Shown: positions 35,109-44,302 of the stretch, in pieces
How the letters are laid out: each line of letters begins with the position of its first letter
Numbering within the stretch: the stretch's first letter is position 1
Source: Priestia iocasae
Lineage (GTDB): Bacteria > Bacillota > Bacilli > Bacillales > Bacillaceae_H
Direction: 5' to 3'
Length of the DNA stretch: 64,000 nt
NCBI RefSeq assembly: GCF_016909075.1
Contig: NZ_JAFBFC010000002.1
Span: 1 to 64,000 of the forward strand
Notes under the pieces: generated by a model
Databases searched by the model: none
Told to the model about the DNA's origin: nothing
What the model saw: only the letters and a program-made list of their open reading frames with translations
Translations under genes and position numbers: made by a program

Positions 35109-36197
35109 ATGAAAAAGCAGATTTCGGAAATCTTTTGGTTGCGTAGTGTGGCATGTATGACCATTGTTTTTATTCACGCGTTAACATTAGTCATTGTGTC
35201 GTACTATTCACAAGATGAAACAGCTTATAAGGTGCTTCGTACCCTTCAGCTTCTTTTGATGTATGGAACTCCAATGTTTGTCTTTATTTCTGAATTTCTT
35301 TTATCCTATAGCTACAAAGAAACCGTACCAAAAGGGTTTTTCAAGAAACGATTTCAATTTATTTTTCTTCCCTATGTCATCATGGGACTATTTTACGGAG
35401 CATACACACAGCGCAAAAATGGTGTAGACGAAATATGGGACCAAATGGTGTTAAACGTCGTACAAGGACAATACCACGGCTATTTCGTTCTTATTATTTT
35501 TCAGTTTTATGTGCTACACATTTTATATCAAAAGCTGCACCGTTTTATTCCGATGAAAGTTGCCTTGATTGCTTCATTGTTTATAAACGTAGCGTATTTG
35601 AGTGTGATTAACTTTGTGGACGGCCCTACTTTATATGATGTCACACCGTACGTATGGAACATTCAATCTCGCTTACCGTTTTTAGGCTGGATTTTCTACT
35701 TTACGGTCGGATTCTATGCAGGACGTCACTATAACGAATTTAAGCAATTTGTCGTGACCAACATTCGAATGATGGTAGCCGTCTTTTTATTATCAGTAGG
35801 GACAATCGTGGCCTTTTACTGGACGGAAACTTTAACAATCATTAACTCAAAGCGTGTTGATGTGATGTTTTTAACGCTGTTTGTTATTTTCATTTTGTTT
35901 TATCTTGCAACGAAAATGAAGCGTGTGCCAAAGCTATTTATGAAGGTAAGTCAATATTCATTCGGCATTTACTTGCTTCATCCGTTTTTTCAAAGTGAAG
36001 TGATGAAGTGGATTAAAGCGACACCGGAAATTAATGGACCCGTCGTGACCACGCTCATTCTACTTGGAACGGGCATTGTTTTCTCAATGATCATGACGCA
36101 CCTATTAAATTACTTGAAGGTCGGCAAGTACATCATTGGGAAAGTAAACGTTCGTAAAAATCGTTCAGCGACAACTGAGCGTAGTCAAGCGGCATAA
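35109..36197 (+). CDS. membrane acyltransferase, acyltransferase_3 family
   Basis: Integral membrane O-acyltransferase-like protein with about ten helices in 362 residues. The N-terminal SEIFWLRSVACMTIVFIHAL carries the family Arg and His (R-x-x-A-C-x-x-V-x-x-H). It resembles IcaC/OafA-type enzymes that acylate envelope polysaccharides. The start at 35109 (MKKQISEIFW) has a good site; upstream codons of the longer frame do not. The substrate is unknown. Confidence 0.85.
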   Translation: MKKQISEIFWLRSVACMTIVFIHALTLVIVSYYSQDETAYKVLRTLQLLLMYGTPMFVFISEFLLSYSYKETVPKGFFKKRFQFIFLPYVIMGLFYGAYTQRKNGVDEIWDQMVLNVVQGQYHGYFVLIIFQFYVLHILYQKLHRFIPMKVALIASLFINVAYLSVINFVDGPTLYDVTPYVWNIQSRLPFLGWIFYFTVGFYAGRHYNEFKQFVVTNIRMMVAVFLLSVGTIVAFYWTETLTIINSKRVDVMFLTLFVIFILFYLATKMKRVPKLFMKVSQYSFGIYLLHPFFQSEVMKWIKATPEINGPVVTTLILLGTGIVFSMIMTHLLNYLKVGKYIIGKVNVRKNRSATTERSQAA

Positions 36198-36198
36198 G

Positions 36199-36230
36199 AA
36201 AAAGGCTGTCCTAGCGGGCAGCCTTTTGTT
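36199..36230. terminator. bidirectional terminator
   Basis: Stem AAAAGGCTG / CAGCCTTTT between two convergent genes, overlapping the tag stop. Confidence 0.7.
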
Positions 36231-36777
36231 TGTAACACACACACGTGGTTAAATGATCATGCACCATTCCCGTTGCTTGCATGAACGCATAGCAAATCGT
36301 ACTTCCTACAAATGAAAATCCACGCTTTTTCAAGTCTTTACTCATCGCGTCACTAATGGCAGTCGAAGTCGGAACATCTTGAATTCTATCCCATTTGTTG
36401 ATCACCGGCTTTCCACCGACAAAGCTCCAAATGTAGTCGGAGAATGAACCAAATTCTTGTTGAATCTGTAGAAACGCCTTCGCATTTCGAATGACCGCCT
36501 TTACTTTTAACCGATTACGAATGATGCCAGGGTCTTGAAGCAGCTCTTCTACTTTTGCTTCATCATACTGAATGATTTTCTCCGCTTCAAAATGATCAAA
36601 CACTTCACGGTAGCGCTCGCGCTTACGCAGCACCGTTATCCACGATAGCCCCGCTTGCGCTCCTTCTAAATTCAGCATCTCAAACAGCTTTCGGTCCTCA
36701 TAAACCGGTACACCCCACTCTTCATCGTGATACTGTATGTAGATTTCTTCCTTTGTCACCCAGTCACAACGCTTCAT
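36211..36777 (-). CDS. tag: DNA-3-methyladenine glycosylase I
   Basis: Base-excision enzyme removing 3-methyladenine. It has 188 residues, the usual length. It begins MKRCDWVTKEEIYIQYHDEEWGVPVYED, with the zinc Cys and YHDEEWG; FEMLNLEGAQAGLSWITVLRKRE and the C-terminal HDHLTTCVCY-like zinc Cys cluster (VHDHLTTCVC) are present. GGAGGG lies just upstream. Confidence 0.95.
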   Translation of the reverse strand: MKRCDWVTKEEIYIQYHDEEWGVPVYEDRKLFEMLNLEGAQAGLSWITVLRKRERYREVFDHFEAEKIIQYDEAKVEELLQDPGIIRNRLKVKAVIRNAKAFLQIQQEFGSFSDYIWSFVGGKPVINKWDRIQDVPTSTAISDAMSKDLKKRGFSFVGSTICYAFMQATGMVHDHLTTCVCYKQKAAR

Positions 36778-36822
36778 TGTGTGCCCTCCTTTTTGTTCAG
36801 TATAACAAAGGATTACTCTGTT

Positions 36823-37703
36823 CTACTTTGCATACACTTCTTTAGGGATATATCGAACTGGTAGGTTGTTCTTTGAGTCTGAATCTTTTATTAGAACATG
36901 GATACCAAAATATTCGTCAGGTGGCATGTATTCCATATCATGCCAAAACAGAAAGTTACTAAAGTAAAACTCATCTCGGTGAACGTCAATCCCTTTTGCA
37001 TAGCCATATTCTTTTTTTAGATATTGATTAACTCGTTCAATTTGCTCTTCTGTTGTAAGAACATCTTTTAAATAGATTTGCTTTCCTGTTAGCAAATTAA
37101 AGTTAAAGAATTGGGAGCTACTAAATGTATATTCAGAATTACCATCTTTTCTCGTCCCCGCCCCTCTGTATACAACCACACTTAATTTATTATTAAAGTT
37201 ATATGGAATCTGGGAATTTAATGAAACCCAATGATACGTTGATGGATCTTGTTCATTTTTTTCAACCATCATCTGTTGTTGTTTTTTCACTTCATCTCCT
37301 ATCTTAGAAAACACTGCATTAATTGATTGTTGCACTTCTTTATTCATAATGGTTGGAAATTGAGGATATCTGAAAAAATCAGATTTTCCTGGTAAATTCC
37401 CATCAACAAACTTAACTTCTACTCCTCTAATTTGGGCGATATCACGAGGAAGCTTTTCATATGTAGAAAGATTTGATTGAGATACATATACATTCCCACC
37501 TAAATCGTAGACTTTCATTCCTCCAGTAAATTCTCTAATAGCATACACTCTCCACATGGAACCTTTTTTAGCGACTCGGTGAAAGGATGAACCAGATGCA
37601 TCTCTCTTATATAACTTTACATCTTTTACAAACACGAGCCTGCCGATTTGCCCTTCATTTACTTCGTTTTCTCCCCACTTGCTAAGCTTTACAGTTCTTA
37701 ATT
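36823..37703 (-). pseudogene. 5'-truncated DUF3298-like (RsiV-C-like) protein gene
   Basis: The open frame reads in from 37703 (QLRTVKLSKWGENEVNEGQI) without any start. The N-terminal part (GQIGRLVFVKDVKLYKRDA to VYDLGGNVYVSQ) resembles the small beta-domain found in Bacillus stalk proteins. The C-terminal part (NKLSVVVYRGAGTRKDGNSE, GKQIYLKDVLTT) is DUF3298/DUF4163-like, found in secreted or anti-sigma proteins. A GTG at 37635 could restart translation but lacks a good site. The signal peptide and start are lost where transposase sequence begins, so I call it a disrupted secreted protein. Confidence 0.7.
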
Positions 37704-38519
37704 GAACGCCAGCGTTACCGCTGTAAGGACTGTGGGAAGACCTTTACGGATGTAACCAATACACCGTTAAAAGGATCTCACCTTTCCCATAAATGGCTGG
37801 ATTTTATCCATTGTATGATCGAAGGGTATTCCTTACGAAAGGCATCAGAGCTAATCGGTGTTCATCACGTCACCCTGTTCTACTGGCGGCACCAAGTTTT
37901 ATCTGCCCTAAAGCAGATGAACATTGACCATTTTTCTGGTATCGCCGAAATGGACGAGACCTATTTCCTGTACTCTGAAAAAGGGAAACGGAAGATAACT
38001 GGCCGCAAAGCCCGTAAACGTGGCGATGCATCCCAATTTCGTGGCATCAGTAAGGAACAGGTCTGCGTATTGGCTACGAGGGACCGCCAAAAACAAACTT
38101 ACTCAAAAGTGTTAGGGCAAGGACGCATTGTTAAAACAAAACTTGACCAAGCGATTGGTTCTAAGGTATCCACTACGAATACCCTATGCACAGATGCCTG
38201 GAGAGCTTTCAAAGCCTATGCAAAAGAAAAAGGAATCGAACATTACCCGTTTAAATCTGATGGTAAGGAACGGATAAAGGGACTATACCATATCCAAAAT
38301 GTCAATAACTATCACAGTCGCTTAAAGGGCTGAATGAACCGATTCAATGGTGTGGCGACCAAGTACCTCGACCATTATTTGAGCTGGTTTCTGTTTTTAG
38401 ATACGATCCGTTTCCGAAACGACTCTACAACTATAAGTAAGATGATTGTCGAAAGCTGCTTATTTCCCACCGTGGCGACTTATGATAAATTGAGGTTATC
38501 TACATTCAAAGTCTCATAA
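37704..38519 (+). pseudogene. IS1595-family (ISXO2-like) transposase, truncated and interrupted
   Basis: The frame ERQRYRCKDCGKTFTDVTNT is the second half of the N-terminal zinc ribbon; its first half is missing. It continues through a HTH (SLRKASELIGVHHVTLFYWRH) into the DDE-type ISXO2-like domain (GIAEMDETYFLYSEKGKR, TDAWRAF, YHIQNVNNYHSRLKG). TGA at 38331-38333 interrupts SRLKG-MNRFNGVATKYLDHYLSWF, where the family has Trp. With the 5' end missing and an in-frame stop, it is inactive. It abuts the truncated DUF3298-like gene head to head. Confidence 0.88.
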
Positions 38520-38671
38520 GCCTTGTTCAACTATCAGGCAGGTTAGGTGAAGGGTGTTGTGTAACTTGTATTCAATAATGGGGTCATATTGAGAGTTTTT
38601 TTTGTGACAAGAAAACGGAATGATGACGCAAGGAATAAATGGTGGATTTACACTTTGCTATGGGGGTATTT
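38520..38671. other. right flank of the broken insertion sequence
   Basis: About 150 bases, probably including the old right end. I found no convincing terminal inverted repeat because the left end is lost. GGGGGT serves the next gene. Confidence 0.3.
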
Positions 38672-39334
38672 ATGAAAACTCATTATTATTTAGGTTGGTT
38701 TAACGATTCTTTTCCAGAGAATCTGGGCAGTGTGTTACAGGCAGATATAACTGATAGAAAATCGCTTGCTATGATTAGCTCAAATCCATCTATTTATGAA
38801 GATAATGGTGCTACTGAACGATCGTGGCTTGACCAGGCTGGCATTATATTTGATGAATATCATCTAATTAATTATCACGTACAGAAGGAAGATGCCCAAA
38901 CGATAATTCAAAATGCTTCAGTCATTTTCTTATTGGGGGGGAACACTCTTAAACAAAATGGTTTTTTGATGGAATATGAATTATCGGATTCGATTAAAAA
39001 AAGCAGCGGCGTTGTGATTGGAGCAAGTGCTGGTGCAATCAATATGTCCGCAAAATGGTTATGCTCGAAAAACTTTGGATATAAAGTTGAAATGAGCTCT
39101 GTTTACGACGGAATTGGTCTTGACAAATTTTCCGTCCTTTCTCATTTTGATCTCGAAAATAACATTACGTTGGTCCAAAGCGAACTATCTCTCCTATCGG
39201 AGGAAATAAACATTTATGCTTCGAACAAAGATTGTGCTGTACGTGTAAAGGGAGACAAAATCGACATTTTTGGCAATGTTTTTTTAATTTCCCACTCCAA
39301 GATTCAGAAATTGGATGAGACGCTCTGCTTGTAG
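38672..39334 (+). CDS. S51 family (dipeptidase E-like) peptidase
   Basis: Cytosolic serine peptidase-like protein of 220 residues. SVIFLLGGNTLKQ and VVIGASAGAINMSAKW carry the S51 nucleophile Ser (GxSAG elbow), and FSVLSHFDLENN supplies the probable catalytic His. Dipeptidase E cleaves Asp-X dipeptides; cyanophycinases share the fold. The start at 38672 (MKTHYYLGWF) follows GGGGGT; 11 upstream codons are unlikely. Its base composition is slightly more AT-rich than its neighbours and it follows an IS relic, so it may be acquired. Confidence 0.82.
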   Translation: MKTHYYLGWFNDSFPENLGSVLQADITDRKSLAMISSNPSIYEDNGATERSWLDQAGIIFDEYHLINYHVQKEDAQTIIQNASVIFLLGGNTLKQNGFLMEYELSDSIKKSSGVVIGASAGAINMSAKWLCSKNFGYKVEMSSVYDGIGLDKFSVLSHFDLENNITLVQSELSLLSEEINIYASNKDCAVRVKGDKIDIFGNVFLISHSKIQKLDETLCL

Positions 39335-39385
39335 TGTCACTTATTTCTTCTTCAACTAAAGGGTGCTAATCTTCAATAAGGCTTT

Positions 39386-39417
39386 AAAACAAGTACCCCA
39401 AATCGGGTCCTTGTTTT
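39386..39417 (+). terminator. terminator of S51 peptidase gene
   Basis: Stem AAAACAAGTACCC / GGGTCCTTGTTTT (one mismatch) with a short loop. Confidence 0.65.
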
Positions 39418-39466
39418 AGGATCATTATCAACAATATTATTTAACATAGCTTTTAGATAAAATAAA

Positions 39467-39490
39467 AACCCTGGTCATATGACCAGGGTT
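39467..39490 (-). terminator. terminator of P-loop protein gene
   Basis: AACCCTGGTC-ATAT-GACCAGGGTT, a perfect 10-bp stem overlapping the stop codon and followed on the minus strand by TTTATTTTATC. Confidence 0.8.
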
Positions 39491-41477
39491 AACTTAACAA
39501 CACGCCTTCCTCTTCTTCTACCGTTTGTTTGACAAGGCTGTAGATGTCTTTTAGAAACGCTGGATAGTTCGTGTCTGTTGGCTGCGGAAAGGCTTCGTGA
39601 AGAAGGTGTTGAACTCGTTTTTCACGTTCAGCAATGCTTTTCTCTTCGTATGCTTGCTTCCATTCATTTCGTCGGTGCAGCCGGCCTTCTGCGTACGCTT
39701 GCAGCTTTTGACTGAAGCGAGTCATAATTCGCTCAATGGCTTGCTCCTTCGCTTGCTGTGTCACATGTGGACGAGACCATCCAGATGGCTGGGTGAAAAA
39801 GAGGGTGTACACATGCGTTTGCATGTCTGCACAAAACACGGTCGCCGGATTTCCTTTTGCCTCTTTTTCCGGCATGCTCATGGCAAAGCAAAGTGCCTGT
39901 AGCTCACGCCAATGCCACGTTTGCTTGTTCCATTTTTCATAAAAAGAAGCAATTCCTCGGTCGATAGCAAGCGGCACCATCATGTTCACATAAAGAGGTG
40001 TGGCCGGCTCTTCGTCGTGATTACGTTCATGTTTTAACGCCTGTATAAACGTGTGACATAAAGCGGTCGTATGAGGGTCCTCGATTGCTGAATGCAAGTT
40101 ACGAAACACATAGATACCGTTTTGTGTCAGGCTTCGTTCAACAATTTGCTTCGCATAACAGCCAAGATCTCTTTCGATTTCTGTCAGCATCTCTTTTACA
40201 TGATCCATCATGTAGCTTGTACGCTGCGACTTCGTGCCCCCATATAAGCGGTCTTCATGGGTCAAGCACAGCATTAGCTTATTACCTTGTCCATTTACAA
40301 GTAGCTGTTTAACAAGAGAAGCTGATAACGGTTCACTCATGTCTTGTACAAATACAATCACATCACACTGACGAAGCGCTTCAATATTTGTGAGTGAGAA
40401 ATCGTGTTCTTGTATTTCTTCCATGACAAGTGATAGCTCCTGTTGAAACGGCCCTTTGACACGCACACTTTCAATAAAGGGTGTAAGCGTTCCTTCATAT
40501 TTTTCACGCTGATACGTCGTCAGTCGCTCAATCGTATGAAATAAGGCTGAACGGTCTTGCGCTTTATGTGACCAGGCGAGTGGCCAATCATCATCCGTAA
40601 AGGTCCATGTGCCTGCTTTCACTAAAAACAGCATGCTTTCGATTCGGTTCATCAATGTCTCCACGATTTGATGACATTCCATCCGCTCGTTCCACTTGTC
40701 AAAAAACTGTGTCTCAAGCTCTTGTTTGCCTAACGCCTCTGCGATGGTCAAAGCTTCGGTTTGAATTTGTTCTACATCTTCAAGTAGCGCACCGTGAATG
40801 CTTGTTTTACCAGGTAGCGTCTGTCCAGTGTACGGCAGTGTCACCGGTAGTGAACCAAGTACGTACGATAAGCTTGCATCGAGTCGATGAAACAATGTGT
40901 AGATGAGTTCTTGATCCGTTCCACCGCTCGCATACTCATATGCCGCTTCAGCGATCAGCTTCTCAACGTCTCGCTGTACACGTGCTCGTTGCTTGAAGGT
41001 AAGGACGACTTCAAATTCCGGTTGATGACTGGTGACGTATTGAACACATGGACGAAACGGATTCACAACGGCTGTTGCTGGAAAACGTTCATCTTGTGTG
41101 AGTGACAGCATGCGACGAATGAGCGCCGTTTTCCCAGCCCCCTTTTCTCCAGCAAACGCTACCCGACGGTACGATTCACGCGCCGGTAGCGATACGTATT
41201 CATCTTGCACCACACTCGGTGAACTAACAAATACATCATCGTAAAAAGCAGATACAACTCTCGCATCATATCTAGCAGCGACACGCACCCTCGCTTGTGG
41301 CATCCAATCTTCTTTTTCAAGTAACAACGCATTCATCTCTTGTACCAATCGGTCCATTTCCTGGTCGTCCCTTGTGTTCATCCATCGCTTCACACGCCGA
41401 CCTTGTTTGAGCGGATGCTGAAACGAAAGACACCACCCATCGCGGTGAAATGAGCGGACTTTTTGAGCACGGTACAT
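39489..41477 (-). CDS. large P-loop NTPase/dynamin-like protein of unknown function
   Basis: 662 residues, soluble. Residues 1-60 (SFHRDGWCLSFQHPLKQGRR, VKRWMNTRDDQEMDRLVQEM) look like the small N-terminal domain of tyrosine recombinases, but no integrase follows. A Walker A P-loop appears near residue 120 (AFAGEKGAGKTALIRRML). Further on, CDVIVFVQDMSEPLSASLVK resembles a G3/Walker-B strand, and LMLCLTHEDR may stand for the G4 motif. The middle is helical, as in dynamin-like GTPases. No membrane segment. AGGGGAGAGG precedes the ATG at 41477. I do not recognise a named family. Confidence 0.7.
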   Translation of the reverse strand: MYRAQKVRSFHRDGWCLSFQHPLKQGRRVKRWMNTRDDQEMDRLVQEMNALLLEKEDWMPQARVRVAARYDARVVSAFYDDVFVSSPSVVQDEYVSLPARESYRRVAFAGEKGAGKTALIRRMLSLTQDERFPATAVVNPFRPCVQYVTSHQPEFEVVLTFKQRARVQRDVEKLIAEAAYEYASGGTDQELIYTLFHRLDASLSYVLGSLPVTLPYTGQTLPGKTSIHGALLEDVEQIQTEALTIAEALGKQELETQFFDKWNERMECHQIVETLMNRIESMLFLVKAGTWTFTDDDWPLAWSHKAQDRSALFHTIERLTTYQREKYEGTLTPFIESVRVKGPFQQELSLVMEEIQEHDFSLTNIEALRQCDVIVFVQDMSEPLSASLVKQLLVNGQGNKLMLCLTHEDRLYGGTKSQRTSYMMDHVKEMLTEIERDLGCYAKQIVERSLTQNGIYVFRNLHSAIEDPHTTALCHTFIQALKHERNHDEEPATPLYVNMMVPLAIDRGIASFYEKWNKQTWHWRELQALCFAMSMPEKEAKGNPATVFCADMQTHVYTLFFTQPSGWSRPHVTQQAKEQAIERIMTRFSQKLQAYAEGRLHRRNEWKQAYEEKSIAEREKRVQHLLHEAFPQPTDTNYPAFLKDIYSLVKQTVEEEEGVLLS

Positions 41478-41691
41478 ATTCCTCTCCCCTTTATGATTCA
41501 TCATGATTTAATCTATGCGAGTGCTCGTCCACATTATGACTGTTATCATCTTTTATTTGCTTACCGCTTGTTCTAGATTTAAATACTAATTACGGCTTTC
41601 CAATGAACCAAACTTGAACTCTTATCATTTTTATAGAAGAGAGAAGGTTTTTCACAAAGAAAGCGCGAAAAAGAAAGAGAGGTGATTAGAG

Positions 41692-42291
41692 ATGTTAGCA
41701 AAAACAATCGACTGCCAAATCCCAGTAACGAAAAAAGATGCCTTTTTGTATACACAACAGCATTGGTCAGCCCTCACGCACATACCTGGTTTTATCGGTC
41801 AGCTTGGTGGATGGGATTTAGAAGATGAAACAAACAGCTGTATCATCGGGCTGTGGGACGATGAGTATTTTTACCGTGACTTTATGAAGAATACGCATGA
41901 CTCGATTTTTTATCAAAGTGGTCAGCAAAAAATATATGACCAGCTTCATGTGTCTACCGCGTCAAATTCTCACTTTGTTCAAGGGGTATATCGTTATTTC
42001 AGAAGTAGTGCGATGGAAACGAACTATATGATTAAAACAACGTTAACCGTTACCGACTATGACAAACAGCTCGCTCATATTCTTACTAAAAGCGTGCAGC
42101 ATCCTGGCTATCGCTGTTTAATTAACGTTGTCGTTCCCATCTCTCAAACTACTATCACAATTGTATCGCTATACGGAACGGCTTGCCCACCGAAGACGAT
42201 TGATACACTCGTCCATCCAGACGTGAGAGACGCAAAGCAATCCATTTACAAAATTGATAAGAAATGGCTTGTGCTTGCTCAGCAAGTATAG
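41692..42291 (+). CDS. DUF4937-like dimeric alpha-beta-barrel protein
   Basis: 199 residues, cytosolic. The N-terminal half (MLAKTIDCQIPVTKKDAF, YTQQHWSALTHIPGFIGQLGGW, GLWDDEYFYRDFMKNTHDSI) resembles Bacillus YdbC/DUF4937 proteins, related to antibiotic-biosynthesis-monooxygenase folds. No catalytic residues are obvious. AGAGAGGTGATTAG precedes the ATG. Function unknown. Confidence 0.65.
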   Translation: MLAKTIDCQIPVTKKDAFLYTQQHWSALTHIPGFIGQLGGWDLEDETNSCIIGLWDDEYFYRDFMKNTHDSIFYQSGQQKIYDQLHVSTASNSHFVQGVYRYFRSSAMETNYMIKTTLTVTDYDKQLAHILTKSVQHPGYRCLINVVVPISQTTITIVSLYGTACPPKTIDTLVHPDVRDAKQSIYKIDKKWLVLAQQV

Positions 42292-42292
42292 A

Positions 42293-42327
42293 AAAGGGGC
42301 TCTGACGATGATTGTCAGACCCCTTTA
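42293..42327. terminator. bidirectional terminator
   Basis: Stem AAAGGGGCTCTGAC / GTCAGACCCCTTT with one bulge, between convergent genes. Confidence 0.8.
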
Positions 42328-43085
42328 AAAAATGCCTTATAAAAGCTCGCCCACTGCGCATGTCCCTTCTCACTTAACACACCTTCGACACTCACATACG
42401 CAGAAAGAGCTTCTCCTTCTGGCCACGTTTTCCAGTGGTCCACGTAATACACGCCATGTTGATCAATCACTTCTTTTACAAGTGTGACTTCATTCGGATA
42501 GACACTTGCCTGAGCTAACGGCTGCGACGGCTGAACAAGTAAAGCAGGGGCAGACGGTAGCTGTTTGAGCTGTTGCATCATTTCATTCGTATTTTTCACC
42601 GTGTTATGAATACCGATTAGACCGTTGTCAAGAAGCGTCGGTGGCTCGTACAACACCACGTCAGGCTCATATTGTTCGAGGGTTGAAAGGGCGCTTTTGG
42701 CAAGGATATTCGCACTCGTTTCACCGGTTAATGAATGAATGTGAACGGTAAACACCTCTTTGCCATACGTCTCTTCAATGAACTGCTTCACCATCACCGC
42801 CCAGCTTCCTTCCTCGGTTGTAGCGTGCGGTCCAGCAATGACAAATGAGAGTGGCTTGTTAGCTTGAATGGCTTGTTCAATCTTTTTCACAAAAAACGGA
42901 GGCAAGTTCTTCGTATAGCGCATCACATCGACTGCTTCCTCCTCGGCAGTCACTGGTTGCTTCATCACGACGGAAGTCTTCGATTGCGCCGCATGAACCT
43001 CGATTTTCTCTTTCCAATGCTGATGTCCGACCACAAAGACAGTCAAGCATGTGGCGATAGCTGCAACATTGACGATAACTTTCAT
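42315..43085 (-). CDS. SGNH/GDSL hydrolase-like secreted protein
   Basis: 256 residues with an N-terminal hydrophobic segment (VIVNVAAIATCLTVFVVGHQ), so exported or membrane-anchored. The fold order is SGNH-like: PLSFVIAGPHATTEEGSWAVMV (block I position), EPDVVLYEPPTLLDNG (block III position), and GVLSEKGHAQWASFY (block V, with His). The usual GDS nucleophile is replaced by A-G-P-H-A, so activity is uncertain. Comparable proteins occur in Bacillus as SGNH family members of unknown substrate. Confidence 0.65.
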   Translation of the reverse strand: MKVIVNVAAIATCLTVFVVGHQHWKEKIEVHAAQSKTSVVMKQPVTAEEEAVDVMRYTKNLPPFFVKKIEQAIQANKPLSFVIAGPHATTEEGSWAVMVKQFIEETYGKEVFTVHIHSLTGETSANILAKSALSTLEQYEPDVVLYEPPTLLDNGLIGIHNTVKNTNEMMQQLKQLPSAPALLVQPSQPLAQASVYPNEVTLVKEVIDQHGVYYVDHWKTWPEGEALSAYVSVEGVLSEKGHAQWASFYKAFFKGV

Positions 43086-43266
43086 CTCATTCCCCCTATG
43101 TATGACTTTTCACAAATACTACTTTCATTATAAAATACAGTTCCTTCCATATGTCAGGTTTCGTCCGTCTTTTTCCGACAGCAAAAGCTGACAGTTTCGT
43201 TGACTTTTCATAAAACAATCCCATTTCGCTGAAACAAGAATACACTAGGTGTAAGGGGACAATAGA

Positions 43267-43347
43267 ATGTCTAAAAAAAACGCGTTGATAGCTGCTTTCT
43301 TCGTTGACTTATTCTTCGTCCCTTTTAATGAAACACAAAAAGGATAA
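43267..43347 (+). CDS. putative 26-residue hydrophobic peptide
   Basis: ATG frame MSKKNALIAAFFVDLFFVPF, then NETQKG, preceded by TAAGGGGACAATAG. Two Lys, a hydrophobic core of ~15 residues and a polar tail suggest a small membrane peptide. Its stop lies in a terminator hairpin. Translation is unproven. Confidence 0.4.
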   Translation: MSKKNALIAAFFVDLFFVPFNETQKG

Positions 43348-43371
43348 GAGCATCCATCTCTTATCCTTTTC
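43337..43371. terminator. bidirectional terminator
   Basis: Stem AAAAGGATAAGAG / CTCTTATCCTTTT with a 7-base loop, just after the GGCT gene on the minus strand. Confidence 0.85.
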
Positions 43372-43375
43372 TTCT

Positions 43376-44212
43376 TTACAAGCGCTCAATATGCGCTTTG
43401 ACTCGTTTCATATATGCCTCGCTTAACGTCCCTGTTCCTCCGCGTAAAATTTCCGTTGCGTAATGATCAGGTGGCGCGAGCTCTTCCTGCTTATCCATGA
43501 CTAAAAACGTAAGAACGTCATGAAGCATTTCTCCGTTATGCTCGACTGAAATAAGCGCTGGGCGATACGTGTTCGTTTCGACTCCTTCACGCATATACAA
43601 ATATTCCACCGCTTCTTGCGGCACACGATACAATTTTCCTTCTACTTCGCCGCCCTCTTCTACAATATCGGCACGGCCTCCGTCTGGTCGATGATAGTTA
43701 AAACGCAATGTGTAACGAGGAAGCTTCCCTGCTCCTAGTAAATCGGTAAAATGCTGAACCACACCTTGAAGCGTAAAGCGCTCTGTATCCATGCATGAAC
43801 CGTACGCAAAATAAAGGGTTTGTCCTGCCGTATCAAAGTTCCAAACGCGCCAGTCTCCACCTGGAATGCGTGTTTCACAAAGCGATGACGCTTCGTTTAC
43901 GACATACACAATCGCTTCAATCGTACTCACATCCGTTTTGATTGATTGAATGATGCGCTCATACTCATTCGTTGGGCTACCTGCTTTATAGCCTTCAAGC
44001 TGATCGAGTGCTTTTAATTCAAGGTCATTCACTTCATACAGTTCTCCGTATACCACTCCGTCTCCAGTCGTCATCGCTGGATAACCTCGACCGGAATCGT
44101 AAAGAGCTCCTTGCGTGTACGCTTGTTCCGCCACAAGGTGCGCGTCTTTCAATAAATCGTGATTGCTTTCCCCTTTTCGTAGGGTTCCATATACGAATAC
44201 ATAATGCGTCAT
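43376..44212 (-). CDS. tandem gamma-glutamylcyclotransferase-like (AIG2/GGCT) protein
   Basis: 278 residues with two GGCT-fold domains. Domain 1 begins MTHYVFVYGTLRKGESNHDLL (YGTL substrate-binding motif), with GVVYGELYEVND. Domain 2 starts near residue 140 with TLYFAYGSCMDTERF and has VEGKLYRVPQEAVEYLYMREG. GGCT-fold enzymes release 5-oxoproline from gamma-glutamyl compounds. The pairing of a short and a ChaC/YtfP-like copy is unusual. The start at 44212 follows AAAGGAGATG; the longer frame to 44251 lacks a site. Confidence 0.82.
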   Translation of the reverse strand: MTHYVFVYGTLRKGESNHDLLKDAHLVAEQAYTQGALYDSGRGYPAMTTGDGVVYGELYEVNDLELKALDQLEGYKAGSPTNEYERIIQSIKTDVSTIEAIVYVVNEASSLCETRIPGGDWRVWNFDTAGQTLYFAYGSCMDTERFTLQGVVQHFTDLLGAGKLPRYTLRFNYHRPDGGRADIVEEGGEVEGKLYRVPQEAVEYLYMREGVETNTYRPALISVEHNGEMLHDVLTFLVMDKQEELAPPDHYATEILRGGTGTLSEAYMKRVKAHIERL

Positions 44213-44302
44213 TAAGATCATCTCCTTTTCTATTACACTATCACGTTTCAAGGAGAATGACGAGACACTTGAGTTCTCTTTTCGCTTTTGAAATAATCAT
44301 AG
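44213..44302. other. intergenic region left of the cutC relic
   Basis: Contains the GGCT gene leader; no other gene seen. Confidence 0.3.

Noticed and set aside
37704-38668. Complete insertion sequence with terminal inverted repeats
   Set aside because: The transposase lacks its 5' end and has an in-frame stop, and no matching terminal repeats could be identified.
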